From JBBPZA01 sp963728925 (GTDB lineage: Bacteria > Actinomycetota > Thermoleophilia > Solirubrobacterales > Solirubrobacteraceae), in NCBI GenBank assembly GCA_963728925.1, contig CAVSMB010000014.1, positions 124,001 to 188,000 of the forward strand: a stretch of 64,000 nucleotides of DNA, given 5' to 3'. Position numbers and translations under genes: made by a program. The first letter of the stretch is position 1. Each line of letters starts with the position of its first letter. Of the stretch, positions 51,662 to 59,491 are shown in pieces. Below the pieces are notes generated by a model, which saw only the letters and a list, made by a program, of their open reading frames with translations, did no database searches and was not told the origin of the DNA.

Positions 51662-51850
51662 ATGAACGCCCACTGCACGATCTGCAACCTCCCCGTCGAC
51701 GGTGCCCGCTTCACCGACCACGTGTCGGGCGCGACGCTTCACCCGATGTGCTTCGCCAAGTCGGCCGGTCTCATCGCCGCCCCAGCGCGGCGCATCGCAG
51801 CGCACACCCAGCGCCGCCAGGAGCGCCTCGCGCTCCAGCAGGCCGCGTAG
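51662..51850 (+). CDS. Small zinc-finger-like protein
   Basis: 62 residues with CTICNLPVDGARFTDHVSGA followed by HPMCF, a CxxC...HxxC arrangement that could bind zinc. ATG preceded by CGGAG. Compact, protein-like composition; no family recognised. Confidence 0.6.
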   Translation: MNAHCTICNLPVDGARFTDHVSGATLHPMCFAKSAGLIAAPARRIAAHTQRRQERLALQQAA

Positions 51851-51900
51851 AACGCGCGGTCTTCGCGATCGCGGGTCGGCGGCGGCCTATCCTCCCCTTC

Positions 51901-52281
51901 GTGGCCGCCGCCGACCGCATCGCGCTCGTCCTGGGCGCACGCAACCTCGGCGGAGCGATCGCCGCCCGGCTCGCCTCAGACGGCTGGAAGGTCGCGGCGG
52001 TCGCGCGCAGCGCCGACGGGCTCGCCGGAGTCCGCCAGCGCGGGGTGCTCGGCGTCGAGGCTCAGGAGCTGCGCGAGGAGGGCATCCACGTCGCCCTGCT
52101 CGTCGTCGACGGAACGATCGAGTCGCCCAAGACCGCGGCGTTCACCGGCGACGCGCCGCGCGAGTCGCTCGTCGACCAGGCCGACGTCGCCGCGGCCGTC
52201 GCCTACCTCGCCGCCCAGTCGCCTCGCGCGATGACCCATGAGCTGGTCGTCACGCCGCAGGGCGACCGGTGGGTGCCCTGA
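51901..52281 (+). pseudogene. SDR protein with large in-frame internal deletion
   Basis: Begins as an SDR (ADRIALVLGARNLGGAIAAR, VAAVARSADGLAG) and ends as one (LREEGIHVALLVVDGTIESP, DQADVAAAVAYLAAQSP, MTHELVVTPQGDRWVP). The middle, with the NNAG, Ser and YxxxK motifs (about 100 residues), is absent. The frame is kept, 126 codons. Cannot be a working dehydrogenase. Confidence 0.65.
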
Positions 52282-52333
52282 GCGCCCGCCGGGCGATCTC
52301 GCGCCGGGGCCGGGCGATCGCGGCGGCCCTCGC

Positions 52334-52954
52334 GTGAGCGCGCTCGCCCGCCGGCTCGTCCTCTGGCGCGGGACCGACGCGTGGCGGGCGGAGGCCGCGC
52401 GGGTCGAGCTCGCCGATCTCGGCGTGCGGGCGACCGGGACGCAGCTGGGGGCCTCGCCGCTTCCCTACCGGCTCGAGTACCGCCTCGACGCCGACGCGGG
52501 CTGGGTCACGAGCCTGCTCGAGGTGCGAGCGGCGGGCGACGGGTGGTCGCGAAGCCTGCGCCTCGCGCGCGCCGACGACGGGCGCTGGAGCGCAGACGCG
52601 GCCCAGACGGGCGACGCGCCGCTCCCCGACCCCGGCGGCGACGCCGCGGCGCTGGCCGGCGCGCTGGACTGCGACCTCGGCTTCTCGCCGCTGACCAACC
52701 TCATGCCCGTCCGCCGCCACCGCCTCCACGCCGGACCGGGAGCGGCCGACCTGCTGATGGCGTGGGTCTCGGTCCCCGGCCTCACCGTCCACCCCTCGTC
52801 TCAGCGTTACGAGCACGTCCGTGCCGTGATGGGCGGCGGCGCGGTGGTCCGCTACCTGGACCGCGGCGCTCACGATGGCTTCACCGCGGATCTGGTCCTC
52901 GACAGCCACGGGCTCGCAGAGACCTATCCGGGGCTGGCGGAGCGGGTGAGGTAG
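52334..52954 (+). CDS. Putative glycolipid-binding family protein (PF06475-like)
   Basis: 206 residues: VLWRGTDAWRAEAARVEL, PLPYRLEYRLDADAGWVTSL, LDCDLGFSPLTNLMPVRRHR, QRYEHVRAVMGGGAVVRYLD. The pattern fits the putative glycolipid-binding family. Soluble, no signal peptide. Biochemical role not established. GTG start chosen at the first family-like residue. Confidence 0.75.
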   Translation: MSALARRLVLWRGTDAWRAEAARVELADLGVRATGTQLGASPLPYRLEYRLDADAGWVTSLLEVRAAGDGWSRSLRLARADDGRWSADAAQTGDAPLPDPGGDAAALAGALDCDLGFSPLTNLMPVRRHRLHAGPGAADLLMAWVSVPGLTVHPSSQRYEHVRAVMGGGAVVRYLDRGAHDGFTADLVLDSHGLAETYPGLAERVR

Positions 52955-52990
52955 GGATCCGTCGCGCCGGCCGGCTGGTTCAATGCGCCC

Positions 52991-53515
52991 GTGCACGAAA
53001 CTGAAGGCGACCTCGCCACGCTGCAGGAGCTCCTCGACCGCAGCTACGACGAGGCCGGACCGCATCTCCGGCGGATCATCACGCCCGAGCGGCGGCTCAG
53101 CGCCGAGCAGGTCGCCGAGGTCCTTCCGGGCATGCGCCTGCTGGCCCTCGCGACCGTCACCGCAGACGGGCGACCGATCGTCGGGCCGGTGGACGGGATC
53201 TTCCTTCGCGGCGCCTTCCACTTCGGCTCGTCCCCGGACTCGGTGCGCTTTCGCCACATCGGCAAGCGACCGCAGGTCAGCGCGACCCACCTTCCCGGTG
53301 AGGAGCTCGCGGTCACCGTTCATGGTCGCGCCACCGCGGTCGACGTCCGCAGCGAGGCGGGAGCGCAGCTGAGGCAGACCCTGCTGGAGATCTATGTCCC
53401 GCGCTACGGGCCGCAGTGGGAGGAGGAGTTTCTCGATTCGGGACCCGTCTACGCCCGCATCGACGCCGACCGCATGTTCACGTATCACGCCCCACCGGCG
53501 ACCGCGGAGGGGTGA
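52991..53515 (+). CDS. Pyridoxamine 5'-phosphate oxidase-like FMN-binding protein
   Basis: 174-residue split-barrel protein: LPGMRLLALATVTADGRPIV, GPVDGIFLRGAFHFGSSPDS, RPQVSATHLPGEELAVTVHG, VYARIDADRMFTYHAPP. Family members bind FMN, F420 or heme. The C-terminal coding end (CCGGCGACCGCGGAGGGG plus stop) is nearly repeated 32 bases later (53527-53547) just before the transposase gene, a possible footprint of the insertion. GTG start. Confidence 0.82.
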   Translation: MHETEGDLATLQELLDRSYDEAGPHLRRIITPERRLSAEQVAEVLPGMRLLALATVTADGRPIVGPVDGIFLRGAFHFGSSPDSVRFRHIGKRPQVSATHLPGEELAVTVHGRATAVDVRSEAGAQLRQTLLEIYVPRYGPQWEEEFLDSGPVYARIDADRMFTYHAPPATAEG

Positions 53516-53580
53516 TGGCGGGGGCGCCGGCGACCGAGGAGGGCTAACCTGGATTGTCGGTCCGGTAATTCGGTTGAGTG

Positions 53581-55311
53581 TTATCGGGCGGGGAAGGTGT
53601 AGCTGAGGATGCGACCGCCCCACCGGGGAACCTGGACTTGGCGGTTTTCGTAGCCGGCGTCGAGTAGTGCGGGGGTGTGGGTGCGGCGGCGTAGTGCGAC
53701 CTCGATGTGCCCGGGGGTGAAGCGCAGCTCGCCGATCCCGTCGATCAGGTAGTCGCGGATCGTGTCGGGGGTTTGGTTGCGGTAGGCGGTGTGGAGGCCG
53801 CGGGCGAACCGCCGGTAGATGATGTCGGCGAGGACCGTGAGCGCGACGTCGAAGTCGACGGCGAGCGGGACCTGGGAGCAGAGCGAGTCGAGGTGGAACG
53901 CGCGGATCTGCTCGGCGAGTTGGTTCTCGATGCCCCAGCGTTGGCCGTAGCGTTCGATCAGCTGCTTGGGGGTGAGCTGCTGTTGGTTGGTGAGGATCAG
54001 GGTCGGCTGATCGCGGCCGAGCTGCACGGCGAGCTGGCGGAAGACGCTGCCTTGGATCGTGACGGCGTCTTCGTGGTGGTTGGCGGTCTTGTGCTTGCCG
54101 GAGCGGTCCAGCCGGGTCTTGGTCCAGGCGCTCGCCGGGAGCGCCTCCAGCGACTGGATCAGCTTCGGGTAGCGCTGGCGCAAGGTGATGAATCCGACGC
54201 CCATCTGGTCGAGCTCGGCGAGGTGTTCGTTGGTCGTGAGCTTGCCGTCGAACACCAGCAGCTTGGGCAGCTGGCCGTGGGTGCGCTCGTGGAAGCGGCA
54301 GAAGTCGGTCACCTCGCCCGCCTGCTGGCGGCTGGTGAGCTCGGCGTTGGCGTAGAGGATCGTGTGCTGTTGCCCGTCCTGAGCGATGAACGTCAGCACC
54401 GAGCGGGTCCGCTGCGAGCGGCGGGGAACGTAGTGCTTCTCGAGCACGGTGTCCTGCTCGCCGTAGCTCATGATCGCGTGAAAGTCGAGGTTCACTCCCT
54501 GCTCGCCGATCAGCCCCGCCTCCCGGAGCCGGGGCTGCAGCGCCTCGAAGAACGCGATCTGCTGGGAGCGGCTGGTGCGGTAGGAGTAGGTCGTCAGATG
54601 CCAGGTCTTGGGCAGCACGTTCAGTCCGGCGAAGGCGCCCAGCGCCGGGTCGTGCACGACTGAGCGCACGTGGCTTCGCCGGCGGCGCCCTGAGAGCTTG
54701 AGCGCCAGCAGCGACAGCACCGAGCGGATCGCCGGAAGCTGGCTGGTGGACGGCCAGCCGGCCGCGTCGACCAGTCCGGGCAGATCGAGCGCGACCAGCT
54801 CCGGGACCAACAGGAACAGGCCGGCGTGCTGGGTTTGGATCGTGCCCTCGGTCGGCCAGTCCTCTTCTGCGAGGACGCGCACCTTCTCCGCCGCCAGCCG
54901 TTCGGGCGCCGGCTCGGGCTTGTCCTGACGCAGCTTGGGCATCCGCGAGAGCCCTTCCTCGCGCAGGATCTCCCACACCGCCGTGCGCGACAGCGGCGTC
55001 CCCGCCCGTGCAAGCTCGGAGACGATCTCCTCGATCCCGTGCCGGGAGCGACGCAGCTCGAGCGCCCGCTCGCGGGCGGCATCCTTCTTGGGCTGACGCT
55101 TGGGCCCCGGCCGCGAGGCCTGGAACAGCTCTCCCACATCCGCCTGGCGGTACTGCGAGATCAGCGTCTGCACGCTCGCCTTCGTATAACCAAACCGCCC
55201 GGCGATCTCCGCCGCCGACAGCTCCTCCACGTAGTAGGCGCGCAGCGCCTCATACCGACGGTGCCCGGCGACCGTCGGCTTGGTGAAGCGGTCGTGTCCC
55301 GTCCGGGCCAT
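53581..55311 (-). CDS. DDE transposase with N-terminal helix-turn-helix (IS1634/IS4-like)
   Basis: 576-residue intact transposase. An N-terminal HTH (LSAAEIAGRFGYTKASVQTL) is followed by a DDE catalytic core: FHAIMSYGEQDTVLEKHY (first Asp region), LLVFDGKLTTNEHLAELDQM (second Asp) and RYGQRWGIENQLAEQIRAFH (Glu with YREKK-like motif). Element ends are uncertain: GGTTGAGTG at 53572-53580 has an inverted copy near 55453-55461, and a second weak inverted pair (AATTCGGTTGAGTG / CGCTCAGCCGATTT) flanks the gene closely. Confidence 0.88.
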   Translation of the reverse strand: MARTGHDRFTKPTVAGHRRYEALRAYYVEELSAAEIAGRFGYTKASVQTLISQYRQADVGELFQASRPGPKRQPKKDAARERALELRRSRHGIEEIVSELARAGTPLSRTAVWEILREEGLSRMPKLRQDKPEPAPERLAAEKVRVLAEEDWPTEGTIQTQHAGLFLLVPELVALDLPGLVDAAGWPSTSQLPAIRSVLSLLALKLSGRRRRSHVRSVVHDPALGAFAGLNVLPKTWHLTTYSYRTSRSQQIAFFEALQPRLREAGLIGEQGVNLDFHAIMSYGEQDTVLEKHYVPRRSQRTRSVLTFIAQDGQQHTILYANAELTSRQQAGEVTDFCRFHERTHGQLPKLLVFDGKLTTNEHLAELDQMGVGFITLRQRYPKLIQSLEALPASAWTKTRLDRSGKHKTANHHEDAVTIQGSVFRQLAVQLGRDQPTLILTNQQQLTPKQLIERYGQRWGIENQLAEQIRAFHLDSLCSQVPLAVDFDVALTVLADIIYRRFARGLHTAYRNQTPDTIRDYLIDGIGELRFTPGHIEVALRRRTHTPALLDAGYENRQVQVPRWGGRILSYTFPAR

Positions 55312-55618
55312 CGCTCAGCCGATTTGGTGGACGATTCTACCGATATGGTTCCGCACCCAGCGGACGGAACGCGACGACGAACTCGCCGCCGTCCGGCGGA
55401 ATACTGCACAACCATGGGATCATCGCCCCCCGGCGCTCGTCCACCGCGCTGCACTCAACCAGAGATAGCCCGAGAAGGATCCACCAAATGAGCTAAGCCC
55501 AGCTCCGTCAGGGCCGCCGGAAGCCCCAACTACCGCTACAGCCGCCGATCACAGACCACAGCGAAATCGGTGAACGAACCCCTCACCGATAATCGAGGCT
55601 AATGGCGGGGAGCCGTCC
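55312..55618. other. Non-coding stretch between transposase and rpiA
   Basis: No gene seen. Contains the probable left terminal repeat region of the transposase element (CACTCAACC at about 55453) and otherwise unassigned sequence. Confidence 0.5.
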
Positions 55619-56269
55619 TCACCCGATCCGGCGGTGCTCGACCTCCGTCCCGCGGGCGATGAGCACGTCGGCGACGAGCGCCGGCGCGAAGAGCCCGTGG
55701 CCGACCACGCCGGCGACCGACTCGAGCCGGGCGGCGGCCGCCGCCGGATCGCCGAGCGGGCCGCCGTGGTCGGCGATCACGCCGCCGTCGGGGCTCGGTG
55801 GCCAGCCTTCTCGCACCGTGCAGGGCTCGAGCGCGCGCAGCGTCGACTCAAGCCCGAACCGCAGCAGCTCCACAGGCACCGGGGGCGAGACCACGTCGAC
55901 CGGCTTGGAGGAGTCGGCGATGACCACGAAGCGGTCGGCCGCGGCGGCGACGACCTTCTCGCGCACGTGCGCGCCGCCGCCGCCCTTGACCAGCCAGCCG
56001 TCCGGGGTGACCTGATCGGCGCCGTCGATGGCCATGTCCAGACGCGCGATCCCCTCGAAGGGCTCGACGACCAGGCCGAGCCTGCCCGCGGCGTCCTCGG
56101 TCTCGACCGACGTGGCCACGCAGCGCAGCGACAGCTCGCGCTGCGCGAGGGCCCCGAGCAGGTGGGCGACGGTGGATCCGGTGCCCAGGCCCACGCGCAT
56201 GCCGTCCCGCACGAGCATCGCCGCGGCCTGCGCGGCGGCCTGCTTCTCGCGTTCCAGGGCTGGGTCCAC
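55619..56269 (-). CDS. rpiA: Ribose-5-phosphate isomerase A
   Basis: Interconverts ribose-5-phosphate and ribulose-5-phosphate in the pentose phosphate pathway. 216 residues with family motifs: MRVGLGTGSTVAHLLGAL (phosphate loop), LDMAIDGADQVTPDGWLVKG then GGGAHVREKVV (catalytic Asp and Lys), and DGGVIADHGGPLGDP. Start is GTG. Divergent from the hydrogenase operon with about 120 bases between. Confidence 0.93.
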   Translation of the reverse strand: MDPALEREKQAAAQAAAMLVRDGMRVGLGTGSTVAHLLGALAQRELSLRCVATSVETEDAAGRLGLVVEPFEGIARLDMAIDGADQVTPDGWLVKGGGGAHVREKVVAAAADRFVVIADSSKPVDVVSPPVPVELLRFGLESTLRALEPCTVREGWPPSPDGGVIADHGGPLGDPAAAAARLESVAGVVGHGLFAPALVADVLIARGTEVEHRRIG

Positions 56270-56308
56270 GAGCGCTGGAAGCTAGTGAAAAGCAACCCAC
56301 ATTGGCGG

Positions 56309-56338
56309 TTGCATCCCCCGTCCGGAAGCTGGTATACA
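56309..56338 (+). promoter_or_regulatory. Candidate promoter of the hydrogenase operon
   Basis: TTGCAT (56309-56314) and TATACA (56333-56338) with 18 bases between resemble a housekeeping -35/-10 pair, 52 bases before hypC. It lies in the only sizeable gap before nine consecutive plus-strand genes. Confidence 0.5.
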
Positions 56339-56390
56339 GACCTGTCTCGGCTCCGAGGGGCGCCGAGAAGGTCCGAGAGGGAGGCCCAGC

Positions 56391-56669
56391 ATGTGCCTGG
56401 CCGTACCTGGCTGCATCGTCGAGATCGTCGACGAGCCCAACCGGCTCGCCAAGGTCGACGTGGCCGGCGTGCGTCGGACCGTGAACGTCGGCCTGCTCGA
56501 CTCCGAGCCCGGCGGCATAGGCCCCGAGGACTGGGTCCTCATCCACGTCGGCTTCGCGATCTCGAAGATCGACGAGGAGGAGGCGCACGCCACGCTCAAG
56601 CTGCTCGAGGAGATGGGCGCGGAGTACGAGCAGGAGCTCGAAGAGCTGAAGGCGAGCGTCATCGAATGA
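56391..56669 (+). CDS. hypC: Hydrogenase assembly chaperone HypC
   Basis: 92-residue HypC/HybG/HupF chaperone. The essential N-terminal Cys is present (MCLAVPGCIVEIVD), followed by VAGVRRTVNVGLLD and DWVLIHVGFAISKIDEEEA. It carries the Fe(CN)2CO unit with HypD and delivers it to the large subunit precursor. Stop overlaps the next gene (ATGA). Confidence 0.96.
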   Translation: MCLAVPGCIVEIVDEPNRLAKVDVAGVRRTVNVGLLDSEPGGIGPEDWVLIHVGFAISKIDEEEAHATLKLLEEMGAEYEQELEELKASVIE

Positions 56670-56908
56670 GCTCGGACCTCGCGCCCCGCTGTGGTCCCGA
56701 GGAGCACTGCATCACCTGCGGCGACGACGGCGTAGCGATGCGCGTGCTCGAGCTCGATGACGCCCAGGGGCTCGCGCTCTGCGCGGACGATCAGGGGGAG
56801 CGCCGCACCGTGGAGGTCGGGCTGATCGGCTCGGTCGCCCGCGGTGACGTGGTGCTCGTCCACGCCGACGTCGCCCTCGTGCGACTGGAGGGGGAGGCGG
56901 TCCGATGA
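56666..56908 (+). CDS. Second HypC/HupF-like protein
   Basis: 80-residue HypC-family variant: HCITCGDDGVAMRVLELDD, RRTVEVGLIGSVARGDVVLV, HADVALVRLEGE. In place of the N-terminal Met-Cys it has an internal CITCGD motif preceded by about 15 residues. Overlaps both neighbours by 4 bases, so the hypC-hypC2-hypD block is tightly coupled. Probably a partner chaperone specific for this hydrogenase class. Confidence 0.85.
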   Translation: MSSDLAPRCGPEEHCITCGDDGVAMRVLELDDAQGLALCADDQGERRTVEVGLIGSVARGDVVLVHADVALVRLEGEAVR

Positions 56909-58026
56909 CCATGCGCTTCGTCGACGAGTTCCGCGACGCCGAGCTCGGCCGCGCGGCCGCGGCCGAGATCCTCTCCACCGTGGAGCCGGGCCGCCAATAC
57001 AAGGTCATGGAGGTGTGCGGCGGCCACACCCACTCGATCTACAAGTACGGCGTCGACGACCTTCTGCCCTCGAACGTCGAGCTCGTCCACGGGCCGGGCT
57101 GCCCGGTGTGCGTCATCCCCATGGGCCGGGTCGACGACGGGATCGCCGTCGCGCACCAGGACGGCGTGATCTTCACCTGCTTCGGCGACATGATGCGCGT
57201 CCCCGGATCGAACGGCACCCTGCTCGAGGCCAAGGCGCAGGGGGCCGACGTCCGGATGGTCTACTCGCCGCTCGACGCGCTGCGCATCGCGCGCGAGAAC
57301 CCCGACCGCGACGTCGTCTTCTTCGCCATCGGCTTCGAGACGACGGCCCCCTCGACGGCGCTGACCCTCAAGCGGGCCAAGGCCGACGGCGTCACCAACT
57401 TCTTCTGCCTGTGCAACCACGTGACGATCGTGCCCCCGTTGCGCGCGCTGCTCGAGTCGCCCGACCTGCGCCTGGACGGCTTCATCGGCCCCGGCCACGT
57501 CTCGACCGTTGTCGGCGCGCGGCCCTTCGAGTTCATCCCCGCCGACTACGGCCGCCCGGTCGCGATCGCCGGCTTCGAGCCGCTGGACCTGCTGCAGGCG
57601 ATCCTGATGATCCTGCGCCAGCTCGGCGAGGGGCGCTGCGAGGTCGAGAACCAGTACGCGCGCGTGGTCCCCTACGAGGGCAACCTGCGCGCGCTGGAGG
57701 TGATGGCCGAGGTCTTCGAGCTGCGGCCTCACTTCGAGTGGCGCGGCCTGGGCTTCATCTCCCAGAGCGCGCTCAAGCTCTCCGAGGACTACGCGGAGCT
57801 CGACGCCGAGCTGCGCTACGAGGTCCCCGGCGTTCGCGTCGCCGACCCGAAGGCCTGTCAGTGCGGCGAGGTCCTCAAGGGCGTCATCAAGCCGTGGGAG
57901 TGCAAGGTCTTCGGCACCGCGTGCACGCCCGAGCACGCGATCGGGACGTGCATGGTCTCGCCCGAGGGGGCGTGCGCCGCCTACTACAACTACGGCCGCT
58001 TCGCGCGCGAGCGGGAGGTGGTCTAG
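56905..58026 (+). CDS. hypD: Hydrogenase formation protein HypD
   Basis: 373-residue [4Fe-4S] scaffold for assembling the Fe(CN)2CO unit. Signature motifs: MEVCGGHTHSIYKYGVDDLL, HGPGCPVCVIPMG, AIGFETTAPSTAL, GFIGPGHVSTVVGA, and the Cys-rich C-terminus (KACQCGEVLKGVIKPWEC, FGTACTPEHAIGTCMVSPEG, ACAAYYNYGRF). Full length. ATG overlaps the preceding stop. Stop TAG is followed in the same frame by hypE-like codons. Confidence 0.97.
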   Translation: MTMRFVDEFRDAELGRAAAAEILSTVEPGRQYKVMEVCGGHTHSIYKYGVDDLLPSNVELVHGPGCPVCVIPMGRVDDGIAVAHQDGVIFTCFGDMMRVPGSNGTLLEAKAQGADVRMVYSPLDALRIARENPDRDVVFFAIGFETTAPSTALTLKRAKADGVTNFFCLCNHVTIVPPLRALLESPDLRLDGFIGPGHVSTVVGARPFEFIPADYGRPVAIAGFEPLDLLQAILMILRQLGEGRCEVENQYARVVPYEGNLRALEVMAEVFELRPHFEWRGLGFISQSALKLSEDYAELDAELRYEVPGVRVADPKACQCGEVLKGVIKPWECKVFGTACTPEHAIGTCMVSPEGACAAYYNYGRFAREREVV

Positions 58027-58125
58027 ACGCCGGCCGAGCAGGCCACCGACCGCGAGGAGCGCATCCTCTCGATCATCGAGACGGCGCGCTCCAAGCGCCC
58101 GCGCTTCAAGGACGCGCAGATCACG

Positions 58126-59118
58126 ATGTCGCACGGCGCGGGCGGCAAGGCGACGCAGACGCTCATCGAGGGGCTCTTCGTCCCCGCCTTCGCCTCGGCC
58201 TCGCTCGAGGCGCTCGCCGACGCAGGCAGCGTGGAGGTCGGCGGCGAGCAGCTCGCGATGACGACGGACAGCTTCGTCGTCAAGCCGATCCGCTTCCCGG
58301 GCGGCTCGATCGGCGAGCTGGCGGTCAACGGCACGGTCAACGACCTCGCCGTGGCCGGGGCGCGGCCGCTCGCCCTGAGCCTTTCCCTGATCCTCGAGGA
58401 GGGCCTCGACGCCGGCGTGCTGCGCGCTGAGGTGGAGGCGATCGCCGGCGCGGCGCGGGCGGCCGGCGTGGAGGTCATCACCGGCGACACGAAGGTCGTC
58501 GAGCGCGGTCACGCGGACCAGATGTACGTCTGCACCACCGGCATCGGGCTCCGCGACCCGCGCGCCAGCCTCTCCCCCGGCGCCCTGCGCCCCGGCGACC
58601 GCGTGCTCGTCTCGGGCACGATCGGCGAGCACGGAACCGCGATCATGCTCGCGCGCGGCGAGCTCGGCCTCGAAGCCGACGTCGAGTCCGACACCTGCTC
58701 GCTGTGGCCTGCTGTCGACGCCCTGCTCGACGCCGCCGGGCCGGAGCTTCGCTGCCTGCGTGACGCGACCCGCGGCGGGGTGGCCACCGTCCTCAACGAG
58801 CTCGCACGCACGTCCAACGTTGCGATGATCGTGAGCGAGGCCGACGTCCCCGTGCGCCCCGACGTGGCCGGGGCCGCCGAGCTGCTGGGCATCGATCCCA
58901 TGTACGTCGCCAACGAGGGCCGGCTCGTGGCCTTCGTCGCCCCCGAGTCCGCCGATGCCGCCCTCGCCGCCCTTCGCGCCGTCCCCGGCTGCGAGCGGGC
59001 CGCCGACATCGGCGAGGTGCGCACCGAGCCGCCCGGCATGGTGCTCGTCAACACCGCCTTCGGCGGCAAGCGGGTGATGGACCTGCTGGCCGGCGACCCG
59101 CTGCCGAGGATCTGCTGA
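58126..59118 (+). CDS. hypE: Hydrogenase maturation protein HypE
   Basis: Carbamoyl dehydratase that makes the thiocyanate donor of the CN ligands. Motifs: MSHGAGGKATQTLIEGLF, TTDSFVVKPIRFPGGSIGEL, AVNGTVNDLAVAGARPLALS, VITGDTKVVERGHADQMYV, RDATRGGVATVLNELARTSN, and the required C-terminal PRIC ending. From ATG 58126 it gives 330 residues but lacks the usual first beta strand. Coding-like sequence (EQATDREERILSIIETARSK, RPRFKDAQIT) extends upstream to 58027 with no ATG/GTG/TTG, so an ACG start at 58027, with GGAGG eight bases before, is possible. Confidence 0.93.
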   Translation: MSHGAGGKATQTLIEGLFVPAFASASLEALADAGSVEVGGEQLAMTTDSFVVKPIRFPGGSIGELAVNGTVNDLAVAGARPLALSLSLILEEGLDAGVLRAEVEAIAGAARAAGVEVITGDTKVVERGHADQMYVCTTGIGLRDPRASLSPGALRPGDRVLVSGTIGEHGTAIMLARGELGLEADVESDTCSLWPAVDALLDAAGPELRCLRDATRGGVATVLNELARTSNVAMIVSEADVPVRPDVAGAAELLGIDPMYVANEGRLVAFVAPESADAALAALRAVPGCERAADIGEVRTEPPGMVLVNTAFGGKRVMDLLAGDPLPRIC

Positions 59119-59127
59119 GGCGACGCG

Positions 59128-59490
59128 GTGCACGAGTTCTCCATCGCCCAGGCGGTCCTGGACATCGCGTGTCGGCACGCCGGGGAAGGGCGCCGTGTAA
59201 CTGCCGTGGACTGCAGGGTCGGCCACCTGCGCCAGGTCGTGCCTTCCGCGCTGACCTTTGCGTGGGAGCTCGTCGCCGAGGGGACCGAGGCCGAAGGAGC
59301 AGAGCTGAGGATCGAGGAGGTTCCCGCGAGAGTGCGCTGTCGCGGGTGCGGGGAGCAGACGACGCTGGCGCAGTTCCCGGCGGCGTGCGGGACGTGCGGG
59401 ACGTTCGACGTGGAGGTGACCGGCGGCGAGGAGCTGCTGGTCGTCTCGCTCGAGCTCGAGGAACAGGCACTGACCAGGACGGGAGGCTGA
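59128..59490 (+). CDS. hypA: Hydrogenase nickel incorporation protein HypA
   Basis: 120 residues. Nickel-binding N-terminus MHEFSIAQAVLDIA and a zinc domain with two pairs of Cys (RCRGCGEQ, ACGTCGTFD). Inserts Ni into the large subunit. GTG start 9 bases after hypE. Its usual GTPase partner HypB is not seen in the window. Confidence 0.95.
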   Translation: MHEFSIAQAVLDIACRHAGEGRRVTAVDCRVGHLRQVVPSALTFAWELVAEGTEAEGAELRIEEVPARVRCRGCGEQTTLAQFPAACGTCGTFDVEVTGGEELLVVSLELEEQALTRTGG

Positions 59491-59491
59491 C

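Noticed and set aside
52250..54976. A 908-codon minus-strand open frame
   Set aside because: Composition is Arg/Pro/Ala-rich without motifs and it overlaps three genes plus the transposase in another frame. High GC content creates such long open shadows.
53581..55311. Calling exact ends and target duplication for this transposase element
   Set aside because: Two competing weak inverted pairs are visible and no convincing direct duplication, so only the gene is annotated.
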